From Globodera rostochiensis (taxonomy: Eukaryota > Nematoda > Chromadorea > Rhabditida > Heteroderidae): DNA of 64,000 bases. Where the stretch lies: contig JAEVLN010000016.1 in assembly GCA_018350325.1 (NCBI GenBank), positions 920,018 to 984,017 on the forward strand. Direction: 5' to 3'. Every line of letters begins with the position of its first letter. Within the stretch, counting starts at the first letter, position 1. The notes beneath the pieces are model-generated. The model saw nothing but the letters and a program-made list of their open reading frames with translations. It was not told the origin of the DNA and ran no database searches. Made by a program: the position numbers and the translations under genes. This document shows, in pieces, positions 25,401-38,000 of this stretch.

Positions 25401-28400
25401 AAAACCTTTTTGCTGACCAATTAGACGAAGGAGAATGGTAATAATTATTGCATATCGGAGGAAGCACAAATAAGATAGAAAAACCTTTTTTTGTTTATCA
25501 GAAATGCAAAAATTTCCTGGAAAAAATTTCGGATTTCGGGTTTCGGATTCCGGAAAAATTTCGGGATTTTCGTGAATTCGGATTTCGGATTTAAAATCCT
25601 TTCGGATTTTTGGTTTTCCGGAATTTCGGAATTCGGATTTCGGATTTTATTTTCCGATTTTGCCCATCCCTGGCATACACCTATGTGGAAATATGGCAAA
25701 TTTCCAAAATTATGTGGCATTTGCCATAAAAATAGAGGCATTTTGGCCTCTTCTATACATAAGTTAAAGCGTCCGCCCCCCGTACAAATAGTGCAAAAAA
25801 AATTGTCTAAAATTGAGGATGATCTTACACCCCGTTTTCCCCCATGTTCAGGCACAACAAATGCAGCAACAGCAACAGCAGCAAGCGCCATCCGCTTTCA
25901 CGCCTCTGCTGCAGCAGCAACAGCAGTCTTCGGCCGCTGCACTGCCTCAAGGCGGGTCCCGCTTTATCTATTCTAATGCTAAATGCCCCCCCCCCCCCGG
26001 AGGGAATACGGATTTTATGATTACTAATCAGGCCACTGTGTGTTAAATTGATCAATCAAGCCCACTGGACCCCACAGAACCACTTTGAACGGGGTCTCGT
26101 CAATGTGCAAATTTAATGATCAAGCGTCTAAAAAATGAATCACTTTTGCGCGCTCCTAATCTGATCCGGCGGATCAATGATCCTTTTCAAGATCAGAGAT
26201 CATTTCAAATGAAATTGAGGAGCAGCAATTTTTTTGGGCAAAATGTTTTGCTAAAATGTGCTAATATTCTTAATCCCCACTAAAAACTGCTTCTTCTTTT
26301 CTTTCTATTTTCCAATTTGTGCAAAATGCGTGTGCCAAATTAATGAAACGGCATTTAATCGGGGGATTATTCAATTAAACATTTCTCTCCTTGTATGTGC
26401 CGCCACCAATGTGTCCCGTGATGACCTTTGGCCTAAACTTTTTGTATGCCAGCCAAAAAAAGAGTTGGTTGGTGGCTGCGCGAAAATGAATGGCACGCGC
26501 GCGCGTGATGTGTACATTAGCCGCGCGCGCGCGCGCACGAGCAGTCAGCGCCGCGGGGGGAATGTAACAACAACGCCACATTTGGCCTGGCTTGGCTTGT
26601 GGCGACATGCACTTTTATGTTGCCAAAAACGTCAAATGGATACAATGTGTGTTTGCTTAGGAAGAGCTGCACGGCTTCGGCTTAACCTCCCCCCCCCCCT
26701 CCCCCTCGGGGCTGGTGCCGTGCCGCCGTCTTGCGTCCCATAAAGGCAGAGCAGCAGCAGTTTCTGTTTCGGCATGGCACACCCGGGAGGGGGGGGGGGA
26801 TGTGTGTTTGGTGGCAACGGGGACGACGACGACGATGGCATTTGTGTGCCACATTATTATTTATTACTATATTGCCTTTTGTGTGGGGTTGGTTGGGGGT
26901 TGTCATGACGCTGTGGTTGCTGTTTTATGTATTCTTCCAACTTTTTTTGTATTTGTTTGTTTATTTGTCATAAATGTATAATTTGCATTGCACGCTAATT
27001 ACACAAGCAGAAGACGGGCAACGACAGCAGCAAGATGCTGCTTCTTCTACTTCCACACACTCAGCGCCTAAGAGGAACAAAAATAGCAAAACCGGCACAA
27101 ACACCGGAGGGGAGGGGGGGGGGGGGGGGGGGGAGGGCATTTTCCACAAACACCGGAGGGGAGGGGGGGGGGGGGGGAGGGCATTTTCCACAAACACCGG
27201 AGGGGAGGGGGGGGGGGGGCAAGGGCATTTTCCACAAACACCGGAGGGGAGGGGAGGGGGGGGAAAGGCATTTTCGGCCTCAATTTTGACTCACACTAAA
27301 ATACTGAATTAATGCCGAGAAAAAGTCCCTTCGTTTTCACGCGCGCGATTTTCTCACGAAAAATCTTGTGTGTAAAAGAAATTTGTGTTCCCATGGTGTC
27401 ATTGGGGGACATGACATGTATATGACATGACATGATGCTGTTTGATATGACGACAAGTTGGCACTCGCTCTGCTTGTGTATGTGTGTGTGTGTGTGTGTG
27501 TCTGTAGGAGCGCAGAATGTGCCAAAAATGGGTTGGCATTGGCGTTGGCATTGGCATTTTGGTGCCACCGACAGGGGCAAACACACACATGTGTGCACGC
27601 ATCAAAAACCATTTTTGGAGGGACTATCCCCCCCCCCCGCCTGTTTTCTCACCATTCCATGTGCCCCCCCCACCCCCATTTTGTGCGCGCCGCTGCTCCC
27701 CCCCCCCCCCCCCTCCTCCTCTCATATGTATGTAGGCACACAATCGTGCCGCTCACTCTCTCCAACGCCCACAACATCATAATTTGCCCATTCATTACCT
27801 CCTATTAATTCTTTCATTACTTTTTGCTTTCCCCCACCCCCTCCAATGAATGTGCCGTTTTTAGCAGTGCCGTTGACTTCCTCTCCCACCCCCTCCTCGG
27901 CGGCGACGGCGGCAGCAGCGGTGGCAACCGTCATCTCAACGCCGTCCCATCATCAGCATCAACAACAGCATTCGCCGTTGCTGTCCTCCTCCTCCTCCTC
28001 CTTGTCGTCGTCGTCGTCGTCGGCTGCTGCTGCTGGCAACAGCACAACATGTACAACACCAGCAACAACAACGCCGACGGCGACAACGACGACGACGGCA
28101 TCGGTGGCGGCTGGCAATGATGGCGGCGGCGGCAACAACAGCGCAGGTACAGAGATAGAGTGATAGATGTGAGATTTGCGGATCATTTGTCTAGGTTTAG
28201 AGAGTATAATCTAGGGTGGTGTTGGGACGGAAATTGGGCGCCCGAAGAGGGGGGGTAGAGATTGGGCGCCGGGTGGGGGGGGGGGAATTGAGCGCCGGAG
28301 GGGGGCGGGGCTGGAGGTTTGGCGCCGGGGTGGGGGGGATTGGGCGCCGGAGGGGGGTGGGGGGGGGGAATTGAGCGCTGGAGGGGGGGTGGAGATTGGG

Positions 28401-29002
28401 CGCCGCAGGGGAGGGGGCTGGAGATTGGGCGCCGGGGTGGGGGGGGGGGGATTGGGCGCCGGAGGGGGGGGGGGGGATTGGGCGCCGGAGGGGGGGGGAC
28501 GCCGAGGTGGGGGGGGGGGATGATTCGCCACTTCAGGCCCCACTCACACTTGTTGATCCCCGACGTTCGTTCCCCGGTGCCCGAACATGCCGCCGCCCCC
28601 GAAGGGTCGGATAGAAGAATTTCAGTCCCAAAAAAGGACACACATTTCAGTCTCAGTCCCGTTTCCGCCGCCCTCTACTCTACTCTATCTTTTAAACACA
28701 CAGCAGGTGTTAGTGGCGCAGGCGGTGGTAGGCATCGCAACAGTGTGCAGCAGCAGCTGCAGCCACCGCCTCCGGCGCCGTTGAGGAAAATTCGACGCCG
28801 TCGGCCCAAGGAGGACAAACTGTTGATGCCGCGCCGGTCGTCGTTGCCCCACGGTGTTCTGTTCGTGAAGAGCGAGCAGCACAACAACAACAACAGCAGC
28901 AGCGATGCCGTGGGCGGACCCTGCTCAGTCGGCTCGGCAATCGACGAGATGAACAACAGCAGCAGCAGCATGCACAACAACGGCAATGCCATCGTCAAAA
29001 TG
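19250..29002 (+). CDS. daf-12: daf-12 N-terminal exons (low-complexity region)
   Basis: Seven exons encode about 632 residues before the DNA-binding domain. They are dominated by Asn/Ser, Gln, His, Ala and Thr runs: poly-N/S in exon 1, poly-A and poly-Q around 19540-19620, poly-Q around 21840, 22317, 22480 and 25860, and poly-S/poly-T at 27980-28110. One basic patch in the last exon ([17 protein letters not shown], near 28780-28840) could act as a nuclear-localisation signal. No folded domain is recognisable, so this is probably a disordered activation/interaction region. Exons 27865 and 28704 each start at tandem NAGNAG acceptors, which would add or drop one alanine. The 25951 and 27094 exon ends need GC donors. 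The 27011-27094 exon is supported only by phase and composition. Confidence 0.7.
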
Positions 29003-32000
29003 GTCGGTGTGCCACCTTTTTTTTTTTTTAAAAATTTTTTAATGTGGCACTTTGATTGATCACTATAATTACTATTTTGTCGCGGTCTCATGTTTCTTAA
29101 TTTTTTTTATCCATTTTAAGAGGAAAAATGTGCCAAAAATTGTGCTCCCCCAACATTGTGTGTGTGTGTGTGTTCAGATTTTTTGCAGTTTTGACTAGCA
29201 GGATTGTGTTGAGAGAGGACATTTTTTCCGATTATTTTTGTTAGTTGTAAAATATTTATATATATTTTTTTTAAATCAATCCAAAAAGTATAGGAATTTC
29301 AAAAAATTTTGGCAGAAAACCACAAAAACAACCCATTTTAGTCAATATTTTGGAATTCGTATGGGGAGGGGGGGGGAGGGGTCTGTTTGGTGTTGGCCCA
29401 TATTTTGGGCTGTTTTTAGTCAATAAGACATAATTTTTTGTTTTTTACTTTATGATCAATGGAAAATAGACAAGAAAAAGCAGGGGGAAAAAGCCTAAAA
29501 TCCAGCTGCCACTCTTGCAAAATTTAACAAATTTTGCTTAAATTTTAACAAATTTTGCTTTTTCAATTTTTGAAACCACAAAATAAAAAATGGTCAAAAT
29601 AAAGCAAAACCGAAATCGGAAAGGGTTTCGTCGACCACCTAACCCCCCGCGGGGTTTGTGGGGTAGCGGCGCCTGAGGGAGGATTCATTCTTCTCGGTGA
29701 TCAGTTGAGGCCACAGTTAAAATGCCCAAATACGACGTCCTTACCTATGCCCTTTTTCCCATCAAAAAATGGGCATGCCCGCCAGGGATGGTCGGAATTC
29801 CGGGTTCCCGAAATTTGTTGTTTTTTTTTGAGGTCATCGGTGGAAAACCCGTACAGGAGGCCCCCGGGGGGGCCGTGTCTGATGATCTCTAGTTTTGGAT
29901 GTACATACCAGGGATGGGGTATCGCGCCGGGAAAAAAAGCGATCGGCGATATGCGATAAGCGATATTGAATTTTCTAATGCGATAGCGATATGCGACTGG
30001 CGATATGCCGCAAAAAGGCGATAAATGCGATATATATCGCGCGATAGCGATAGCGATTCCCATCCCTGGTACATACCGTATTTTCACAAATACGAAGCCC
30101 GGGGGGTTGGTCCAGAAGGGGGGGGGGGTTGTAGGGGGTTAGGGCGGGGGCTGATAACGACTCGTTCCCCACCAACTCGTTCCCCTTTTTAAAGCTTTTT
30201 CGTTATAACTTCTTTCAAGTTTCTACTTAATTGTAAGCTTTCGAATAATTTTGAAAAAAATGTTTGATTTGATTAGATTTGAAAGAAGTTATAACGAAAA
30301 AAAACTTTAAAAAAGGGAACGAGTTGATATTTTACCGGTTGGGGGGGGGGGTAGTATTTTAGGAAATATACGGTATTTGCCTTTTGTACATCTATATACG
30401 GTATTTGCCTTTTGTACATCTATATACGGTATTTGCCTTTTGTACATCTATATACGGTATTTGTCTTTTGTACATCTCCTATATACGGTATTTGCCTTTT
30501 GTACATCTCCCGCCCCCCGGCAACAAAGAAAATTATGTAAATGTTACACAAATCTTTAATCAATACACATACATATATATTTCCTTATTGGTTATTTAAC
30601 TCTTCAACCCACATCCATCTTCATCTTGATGATGCTATCACGGGACGTTTTTTTTTTCATTTTTTATGGGGGGGGGGTGGGGTGGGGTGTGCGTTAAGCA
30701 TAGATTGGAGCTGAGCGCCTGGGGGGCTGGCTGCTTCTGTGTTAAACATGATATTTGTATTAGAATTGGCTTGGCCTGGCCGGCGTCGTCGCCGCGGGGG
30801 CTGAAACGCGAGCCGAGCTGTGCTCTCCCCCCCCCCCCGCCCCCCCCCCTCAATGCTTACTCTGATTTGGGTAAATATATGTAATGTGTGTGCAAGAAGG
30901 GTGGGCCATGCCAATGCCAATGCCAATGCCAGTTGCTGCCAATTTTTTCCAACATCATTTTTTCTTCCCCAAAAAAATTCCATCCCGCTACTTCTCCATT
31001 TATGTGTACAATATACACATATTTTGGGCGTGCATTGATTGATCCCCGAATCCGGCACAAACATGCATGCGCATGGCATGGCACAAAAAAAACGAGGATA
31101 AAGCCGGCACACCGTAGGACCCCACCCCCGGGGGATAAAGCCGGCACACACACTGGGAGGCCCCCTCTCCCGGCGGGGGATAAAGCCGGCACACAGTGGG
31201 AGCCCCCCTCCCCCGGGGGATAAACCTGGCGCACACACTGGGAGGCCCCCTCCCCCGGGGGATAAAGCCGGCACACAGTGGGGAGCCCCCTGCTTTTCCC
31301 GAAATTAGCCCTCCCGACTCTTCCGGCATCTCCGGGGGTCGTTTTCTGAGTCCTTGAAATCCGCCGCGTTCCTGGTCAGACATGGCACCAAAATTGGTAT
31401 ATGCTTAGGCCCTTTTTTTGCCCGAAAAGCGCGGCTCTTCCTTAACCCGAAAGCCGACCCGCCGATCGATCGACGTTTTTTGGACGAACAAATATGCGTT
31501 AATTGATTGATCTCACACATAATATTATGCGCCAAGAGTCTGAAAAAACACTAGAGACCGGACAGATCAGGATCAGAATTTTTGGAAATGATCAGGATTT
31601 ACCAGGAGGATAAAACCCGCTGATTCTCTCGCGATATCCTGATCCATCGTGCTTCGAGATTCCCCGGATCAGGGAGTCCCTGAAAAATCCTTTCCAATCT
31701 CTACTGAAAATGCCCTAAATTCCCCACCTCGTAACCTAGAGCCTGGACGACAGACTCTTGCGGACCGATTGAGATTTCGATCAAGAATCAAAACACTCTC
31801 GAAGATATCGCTAAAATTTCGGGCGATTGAAATTTTGATCGAGAAAAGGCTAATCCAAAGCAAAAATTGATTAAACTAGGCGATTGTTAGTGAGTGATTA
31901 GTAAAACTTTTTGTTGTTGACGATGACTTGGGGGTATGGCACGTGTGCCGTTGTTCTCTAAAAATGGTTTGGTAAACAAACACCCATACTCCTATAATCT

Positions 32001-35000
32001 CCCCCCCCCCGTCCCCCCTCCGGCGGGTCTGTCGTCCAATGATTTTCAATCCGCCGGATCCCCTCCGGCGGGTCTGTCGTCCAATGATTTTCAATCCGCC
32101 GGATCCCCTCCGGCGGGTCTGTCGTCCAATGATTTTCAATCCGCCGGATCCCCTCCGGCGGGTCTGTCGTCCAAAAACGATTTCCAATCTTACGTCCCCT
32201 CCGGGTCTGTCCCTGTCCAAAAACAATTTCCAATCCCGCGCGTCCCCCCGCTTGCGGGTCTGTCCCAAAAACGTTTTTCAATCCCCCGTGTCCCTCCCCT
32301 CCGGGTCTGTCCAAAGACGAGTTTTAAAAAATTCACTTTATTTACTCCCCCTCCCCCCTCCCCTCTCCTCCCTGTGATGCGTTTAATTTTAATCCCCCCC
32401 CCCCCGGGGGATTTTGTGAGTTAATGCACACACATTTTTTATTTTTCGTGTGGTGGGAGGGGGGGGGGGGGATTCCGTCCGAATGGTGTGTAAACACAAC
32501 ACAACCAAAAAAGGTGTAAATATGGGGGGGGGGAAGTAGACAGAACGTACGACGACGACGACAATTTGTTCGTTCGTTTTATTCATCTTCACATTTTGCC
32601 ACATTTTAAAATTCACGCCATATTCAAATTTCCCGCCATTTTTTTTTATTGATTTTTGATTGATCGATCGATCGCTCCAATTTTGAATATTTTGTTTTTC
32701 AAAATGCTAATACAGTAGTATAGCGACTTTGCATTTTTCAATTTTTTTTTTTTTTTTTTGTATAATAGTCGGTGGAAGTCCAGACCATTAATTTGAGCTT
32801 CTGATCGGTGTCCTGTGATGCCTAAATTAACAGATATTTTCTTTTTCCATTTTCCCGAATTTTTATTTGTTAAATAAACTTTTTTATTCAATTGTTTTTC
32901 TGTTCAAATTCGTTTTTAAACTGCTTTTTCCTATAAAATTCCGACATTTTTCAAATTCCTACAATTGTTCCCCCCCTCCCACTTTTCTCTATTTGAATTT
33001 TGTGTTTTTATATAATTATACAAATTCTCTATTTTTTTTTCTAAAAATAATTTGTTTGCCATTCCAATTAAGGACAATTTCGAACAGTTTTAGTTCCGCA
33101 CAAAAAATTTAAGGCCAATTATCGGCCCAAATTACTCCAAAAATGATGTGAGAGAGAGGACAAACATTTTTTGGGGTCGTTAAAAAAAGAGTTTTTTGTT
33201 TTTGTTTTTGTTTTATCGATCGATTATTATTATCCACCAAAAACATTTTGCCCATTTTAATTACTTTTTAATTATATAATATTATAGCCTATACTAATTG
33301 CCTCTTGGATGTTTGGTGTGCTTTGGGCGCTTTTTCGGCTTATCATTCGAATTGTTTGGAATCCCCGAAACTGCTGGAGGGGGCCGGGGTTGGCACACAT
33401 CCGGGATGTAACCGGACGCCAAAAATGTCCGGAAACCGGAATTCCGGATCAAAAAATGTCAGGAAACCGCAAAAAATGTCCGGAAACCGGAATTCCGGAT
33501 CAAAAAATGTCCTGAAACCGGAATTCCGGATCAAAAAATGTCCTGAAACCGGAATTCCGGATCAAAAAAAGTCTGGAAACCGGAATTCCGGATTCAAAAA
33601 TGTCCGGAAATCCGGAATCCGGTTGCATCCCTTCCGGTACACATCAGTCACGTCAGTACCAGCAAAAGTCAACCAAGTCAAACAAACAAGATACCAATTG
33701 AAAGCTGTAAGATCGGGGATTGATCCAAAATCGTTGGGGATCGGGGATTGATCCAAAATCGTTGGGGATCGGGCCCGGCGTTTGATCCAAAATCGTTGGG
33801 GATCGGGGATTGATCCAAAATCGTTGGGGATTGGGGATTGATCCAAAATCGTTGGGGATCGGGGATTGATCCAAAATCGTTGGGGATCGGGGATTGATCC
33901 AAAATCGTCGGGGATCGGGCCCGGCGTTTGATCCAAAATCGTTGGGGATCGGGGATTGATCCAAAATCGTTGGGGATCGGGGATTGATCCAAAATCGTTG
34001 GGGATCGAGCCCGGCGTTTGATCCAAAATCGTTGGGGATCGGGGATTGATCCAAAATCGTCGGGGATCGGGGATTGATCCAAAATCGTTGGGGATCGAGC
34101 CCGGCGTTTGATCCAAAATCGTTGGGGATCGGGGATTGATCCAAAATCGTTGGGGATCGGGGATTGATCCAAAATCGTTGGGGATCGGGGATTGATCCAA
34201 AAATCGTTGGGGATCGGGGATTGATCCAAAATCGTCGGGGATCGGGGATTGATCCAAAATCGTCGGGGATCGGGGATTGATCCAAAATCGTCGGGGATCG
34301 GGGATTGATCCAAAATCGTTGGGGATCGGGGATTGATCCAAAATCGTCGGGGATCGGGGATTGATCCAAAATCGTTGGGGATCGAGCCCGGCGTTTGATC
34401 CAAAATCGTTGGGGATCGGGGATTGATCCAAAATCGTTGGGGATCGGGGATTGATCCAAAATCGTTGGGGATCGGGGATTGATCCAAAATCGTCGGGGAT
34501 CGGGGATTGATCCAAAATCGTTGGGGATCGGGGATTGATCCAAAATCGTCGGGGATCGGGGATTGATCCAAAATCGTTGGGGATCGGGGATTGATCCAAA
34601 ATCGTCGGGGATCGGGGATTGATCCAAAATCGTTGGGGATCGGGCCAGGGGATTGGATAGTCGGGGATCGGGGTCTCGGGGTTTGATCCAAAATCGTCGG
34701 GGATCGGGGTTCAGAAGTTGCCGCCCCCCCCCCGAGTCGCGTAGTTTTTGATTTGATCTCCCGTAGTCCGACTTTTGGTTTTGACACCAAACTCTTACTC
34801 AAATAATACATTTTGTATCTCAAAACTCGCCTTTCGGGGGGGGGGGGGGAGGTCACTGCAGCTAATTCGCCACAAATTTAATTTAAAGTTAATTTAATTT
34901 TACGGTCTCTTCGCCGCGTCAACGAAATCATTTTGCAAAATTTGTAATTTAGCAAATCACAAAACGCCCCCGCACACATTTTTATTAAATTGGACAATTT

Positions 35001-38000
35001 TGCAACATTTGCCCGGAGGGGAAATTTTCGCTTAATCAAAATTCTTTTTGCGTGTGTAAAATGTCCATTTTTTGGGCCCCCTTAAAATGGTTAACGCTGT
35101 GACGTTGTGACGACAAATTTTTATTAACGTTAATTGCCAATTTATTTTTGGGGCGGTAAAACTTTGCGCACGCAATTTTTCGGCATGAACAAAAAGCATT
35201 TTTCGGCATGAACAGAAAGCATTTTCGGCATGTACAAAAATGTACCATTTTTACATCCCATTCATTCATCCCCGGCGGCGTCCTTTTTACCCGCCCTGCC
35301 CCGCCCCGCCCCGCCCCGCCCCTGGGCCCCCCTCCCACGCCCCCGTCCCCTCTGGGGCTGCCGTTTTCGGCATGAACAAAAAGCATTTTTCGGCATAGAA
35401 CAAAAAGCATTTTTCGGCATGTACAAAAATGTAACATTTTTACAGACAAAAAAAAAAAATTCCCATTCATTCATCGCCGGCGGCGTCCTTTTTACCCGCC
35501 CTGCTGCCCCGCCCCTGGGCCCCCCTCCCACGCCCCCGTCCCCTCCGGGGCTGCCGCCGCTGCTGATTATAAAATTGCGGTGTGTCGACACACCGCGAAC
35601 ACATTTATTTATCAAAACGCCATTCCTCCGCCTTCCTTCCTTCCTCTTCTCCCCTCGGGGGCAAAATTCAAACGTCGGGAGTCCAATTATATTTATATAA
35701 TTAAAGACGGTGTGTCTTTGTGGCGGCCCCCCCCCTCCCGCCCACTCTCCTCCCCACACCCAATCACAGCAGCAGCAGCAGAAGAAATGTGGTGATTGGG
35801 GGGTTGGGGGGGTCTGATCAAAAAAACGAAAATTCTAATCAAAAATGGCTGCCCCCCCCTCACTCACCTGCACTGCAGTTGCCGTTTTGTTTTGCGCTAA
35901 AAGTGCACTTTGGGGGGCCATTAATAAGTGGTGGTGGGGGGGGGGGGGGACGGGGACAAATTCTTCTCGAAGACACGAAAAAAATTGATGTTTAATTTTT
36001 GTTGTCCCCCCCCCGGGGGGAGGGGGAGTCCAAGAGAGGAACACCACACCGTCTTCTTCGTCCTGTTCACTCACCTTCATTCCCTTTTTTGTTGTCCCCC
36101 GGGGGGAGGGGGGGGGGGGAGTCCAAGAGAGGAACACCACACCGTCTTCATCGTCCTGTTCACTCACCTTCATTCCCTTTTTTGTTGTCCCCCCGGGACC
36201 CCGGGGGGGGGGGGGGGGGAGAGGAGTCCAAGAGAGGAACACCACACCGTCTTCTTCGTCCTGTTCACTCACCTTCATTCCCTTTTTTGTTGTCCCCCCG
36301 GGGCCCCGGGGGGGGGGAGTCCAAGAGAGGAACACCACACCGTCTTCTTCGTCCTGTTCACTCACCTTCATTCCCTTTTTTGTTGTCCCCCCGGGGCCCC
36401 GGGGGGGGGGGGGGGGAGTCCAAGAGAGGAACACCACACCGTCTTCGTCCTGTTCACTCACCTTCATTCCCTTTTTTGTTGTCCCCCGGGGGGAGGGGGG
36501 GAGTCTTCTTCGTCCTGCTCACTCACTCACCTTCCTTCCCTTTCCTACTCAACAAAAATTGAAACATATACCTATTTTTCACGTCGTCGTTCATTTTTGA
36601 TTGAACTCCTCGCCAAAAATTCACCCCCCAAAAAATGATGTTCGATGCTCATGACGACGACGACCACGGCGATGTTGTTGATGATGTTGATGATGATGAC
36701 TGCTTGGTCTTGTGCCATCTGCAGCATCAGCAGCAGCAACAGCAGCAGCCGAGCAGTGACTGTTATACCTATTATTATGAATTTTTCATGGACTTTTCTT
36801 GTTCACAACCTGCTCCATCTCCACCATCAGCAGAAGCAGCAGCATGTTACTCTCCGATTACACCAACAGCAGCAGCAGAACCACCGGTGTGCCGAGTTCT
36901 GCGTTTTTTTTGTTGGCATTTTTCTGTGCTTTGTGCCGTGTTGAATTTTTTTAATAATTTAATTCCTTTTTTGTTTCAATAATAAAGATCGGTGACTCCT
37001 AGAAATTAGGCTCTTTTTTTGTCCTGGAAAATCCTGATCCTGATCAATCAGTGGCTCGTTGTATAAAGCCTTCAGGGTTGTGCGTCCTGGAAATCAAGCT
37101 TCAAATAATTCCTTTTTTAGGTTTCTTTTAAAATTTGAGTTTTTATTTATTTTTCAATTTTGACATTTTGAAATAACTTACTTGCTTTTTTGTCCTAGAA
37201 TAAGCCTTCAGGGTTGTGCGTCCTGGAAATCAAGCTTTTTTGTCCTGGAATAAGCCTTCAGGGTTGCGCGTTCTGGAAAAAGCCTTCCGGGTTGTGCGTC
37301 CTGGAAATCAAGTTTTTTTGTCCTGGAATAAGCCTTCAGGGTTGCGCGTTCTGGAAAAAGCCTTCCGGGTTGTGCGTCCTGGAAATCAAGTTTCTTTGTC
37401 CTGGAATAAGCCTTCAGGGTTGCGCGTTCTGGAAAAAGCCTTCCGGGTTGTGCGTCCTGGAAATCAAGTTTTTTTGTCCTGGAATAAGCCTTCAGGGTTG
37501 CGCGTTCTGGAAAAAGCCTTCCGGGTTGTGCGTCCTGGAAATCAAGTTTCTTTGTCCTGGAATAAGCCTTCAGGGTTGCGCGTTCTGGAAAAAGCCTTCC
37601 GGGTTGTGCGTCCTGGAAATCAAGTTTTTTTGTCCTGGAATAAGCCTTCAGGGTTGCGCGTTCTGGAAAAAGCCTTCCGGGTTGTGCGTCCTGGAAATCA
37701 AGTTTCTTTGTCCTGGAATAAGCCTTCTGGGTTGTGCGTCCTGGAAATCAAGTTTCTTTGTCCTGGAAAATCCTGATTCTGGCCATATGATCAATTGATC
37801 CGGTCTAAAAAAGCCTTTCGGATCAGTGGCTCATCTAGCATTTTTGTTGGGGAGGGGGGGGGGGGGAAAATCGGGGCTGCGTCGCTAAATCTTTCGATTT
37901 CGATGTCTTTCAAGAAATCGAATTAGAATTTTTGTCAAAATTTAAATTTGGCATTAAATTTTGCAAAAAAAAATTTTTCCACTCCAGGAGGGCGTTGAGC

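Noticed and set aside
33562..34856. Three minus-strand frames of 324-392 codons
   Set aside because: All three frames of one 28-bp satellite are open, which a real gene would not show.
35835..36638. Repeat frames of about 200 codons on both strands
   Set aside because: 96-bp satellite with C/G runs; no independent evidence of coding.
37214..37798. Two overlapping plus-strand repeat frames (194 and 186 codons)
   Set aside because: 78-bp satellite translation inside a daf-12 intron; both frames equally open.
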